From CAYLLT01 sp964591605 (GTDB lineage Bacteria > Planctomycetota > Phycisphaerae > UBA1845 > PWPN01): a stretch of DNA of 5,614 nt. The notes under the pieces were generated by a model. That model did no database searches. It saw nothing but the letters and a program-made list of their open reading frames with translations, and was not told the DNA's origin. The stretch covers positions 1 through 5,614 of the forward strand of contig CAZQEN010000438.1 of the NCBI GenBank assembly GCA_964591605.1, in the 5' to 3' direction. Numbering within the stretch: the stretch's first letter is position 1; every line of letters starts with the position of its first letter. The position numbers and the translations under genes were made by a program. Positions 5,021 through 5,614 of this stretch are shown in pieces.

Positions 5021-5614
5021 GATTCCACCTGGAAGTCGACCGCGTAATTCGGCGCCTCGCGCGTGATCGCGATGTCGTGCGGATGGTTCTCGATCACGCT
5101 CGCGCTCGAGATCCGCAGGAACCGCGCCCGGGTCCGCAGGGCCTCGATGTTGGGCGTGCCACAGTATCCCATGCCGGCCCGGAGTCCGCCAACAAGCTGG
5201 TAGACGAACTCGGCCAGCGAGCCGCGGTACGGCACGCGGCCTTCGACGCCCTCGGGTACGAGCTTGTCGGCCTGCGTCTCGCCCTTCTGACCATATCGGT
5301 CGGCGCTGCCGCTGACCATCGCCCCGAGTGAGCCCATGCCTCGGTATTCCTTGAACCGGCGGCCTTTCCAGATCACGAGCTGCCCCGGCGACTCGTCGAG
5401 GCCGGCAAACAGGGACCCCACCATGACCGAACTGGCCCCGGCGGCGATCGCCTTGGTGATGTCACCCGAGAACCGGATGCCGCCGTCAGCGATGACCGGC
5501 ACGCCGGCGGGCCCGGCCGCCGACACCGCGTTCATGATGGCCGTGATCTGGGGCACCCCCACGCCGGACACGATCCGCGTCGTGCAGATCGAGCCGGGCC
5601 CGATGCCGACCTTG
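5017..5614 (-). CDS. guaB: Inosine-5'-monophosphate dehydrogenase, C-terminal 198 residues (runs off right edge)
   Basis: Oxidises IMP to XMP with NAD+, the first step from IMP to GMP, in the cytosol as a tetramer. The visible part begins KVGIGPGSICTTR, the catalytic loop whose Cys forms the covalent adduct with IMP. Then come the phosphate-binding VIADGGIRFSGDI and SSVMVGSLFAG, the YRGMGSLGAM segment, the mobile flap with the catalytic Arg-Tyr in SADRYGQ, and the usual end EGRVPYRG, AGMGYCGT, HDIAITREAPNY. The family is near 490 residues, so about 290 plus the CBS pair are off the edge. Any start inside the window, such as the GTG at 5571, is internal. The stop overlaps the next gene's ATG (ATGA), indicating co-transcription. 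Confidence 0.97.
   Translation of the reverse strand, partial: KVGIGPGSICTTRIVSGVGVPQITAIMNAVSAAGPAGVPVIADGGIRFSGDITKAIAAGASSVMVGSLFAGLDESPGQLVIWKGRRFKEYRGMGSLGAMVSGSADRYGQKGETQADKLVPEGVEGRVPYRGSLAEFVYQLVGGLRAGMGYCGTPNIEALRTRARFLRISSASVIENHPHDIAITREAPNYAVDFQVES

Overview
The window is GC-rich, gene-dense bacterial DNA. Every gene I can support lies on the minus strand, so transcription runs from high to low coordinates. The gene set is chromosomal housekeeping: guaB, a lipoprotein, tatA, pheS and pheT. The PheT wording, the lipoprotein with its WWEDPFED and ...LNTLGFPASVIV... stretches, and the heptamer repeats suggest a planctomycete-like (possibly Phycisphaerae-like) genome. That placement is inference, not proof.

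Layout in transcription order: (1) 5614-5017, the C-terminal 198 residues of IMP dehydrogenase (guaB), entering from the right edge. (2) 5020-4367, an unrecognised lipoprotein whose ATG overlaps the guaB stop (ATGA). Its N-terminus is encoded by a GTCGAAA heptamer array that contains a perfect 20-bp inverted repeat. (3) 4366-4128, an intergenic stretch with a good sigma70-type promoter (TTGACG-17-TACAAT). (4) 4127-3846, tatA. (5) 3835-3433, a hicB-hicA toxin-antitoxin pair in which hicA is broken by a 5-bp tandem duplication. (6) 3398-2328, pheS. (7) 2287-1611, a vapB-vapC type toxin-antitoxin pair (Phd-like antitoxin, PIN-domain toxin). (8) 1601 to the left edge, the first 533 residues of pheT. 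An 11-codon insertion with a 9-bp-arm palindrome sits inside it.

The main message is architecture. The two subunits of phenylalanyl-tRNA synthetase, normally adjacent in a pheST operon, are separated by one toxin-antitoxin module, and a second module lies directly upstream of pheS. From tatA to pheT the largest gap is 40 nt, so one transcript could carry tatA-hicB-hicA'-pheS-vapB-vapC-pheT. Both modules put the antitoxin first, and both use a TTG-started toxin overlapping the antitoxin stop by four bases (TTGA). A second promoter-like sequence overlaps the pheS stop codon and could drive vapBC-pheT. Together these suggest selfish or addictive modules settled into an essential translation operon, one intact and one decaying.
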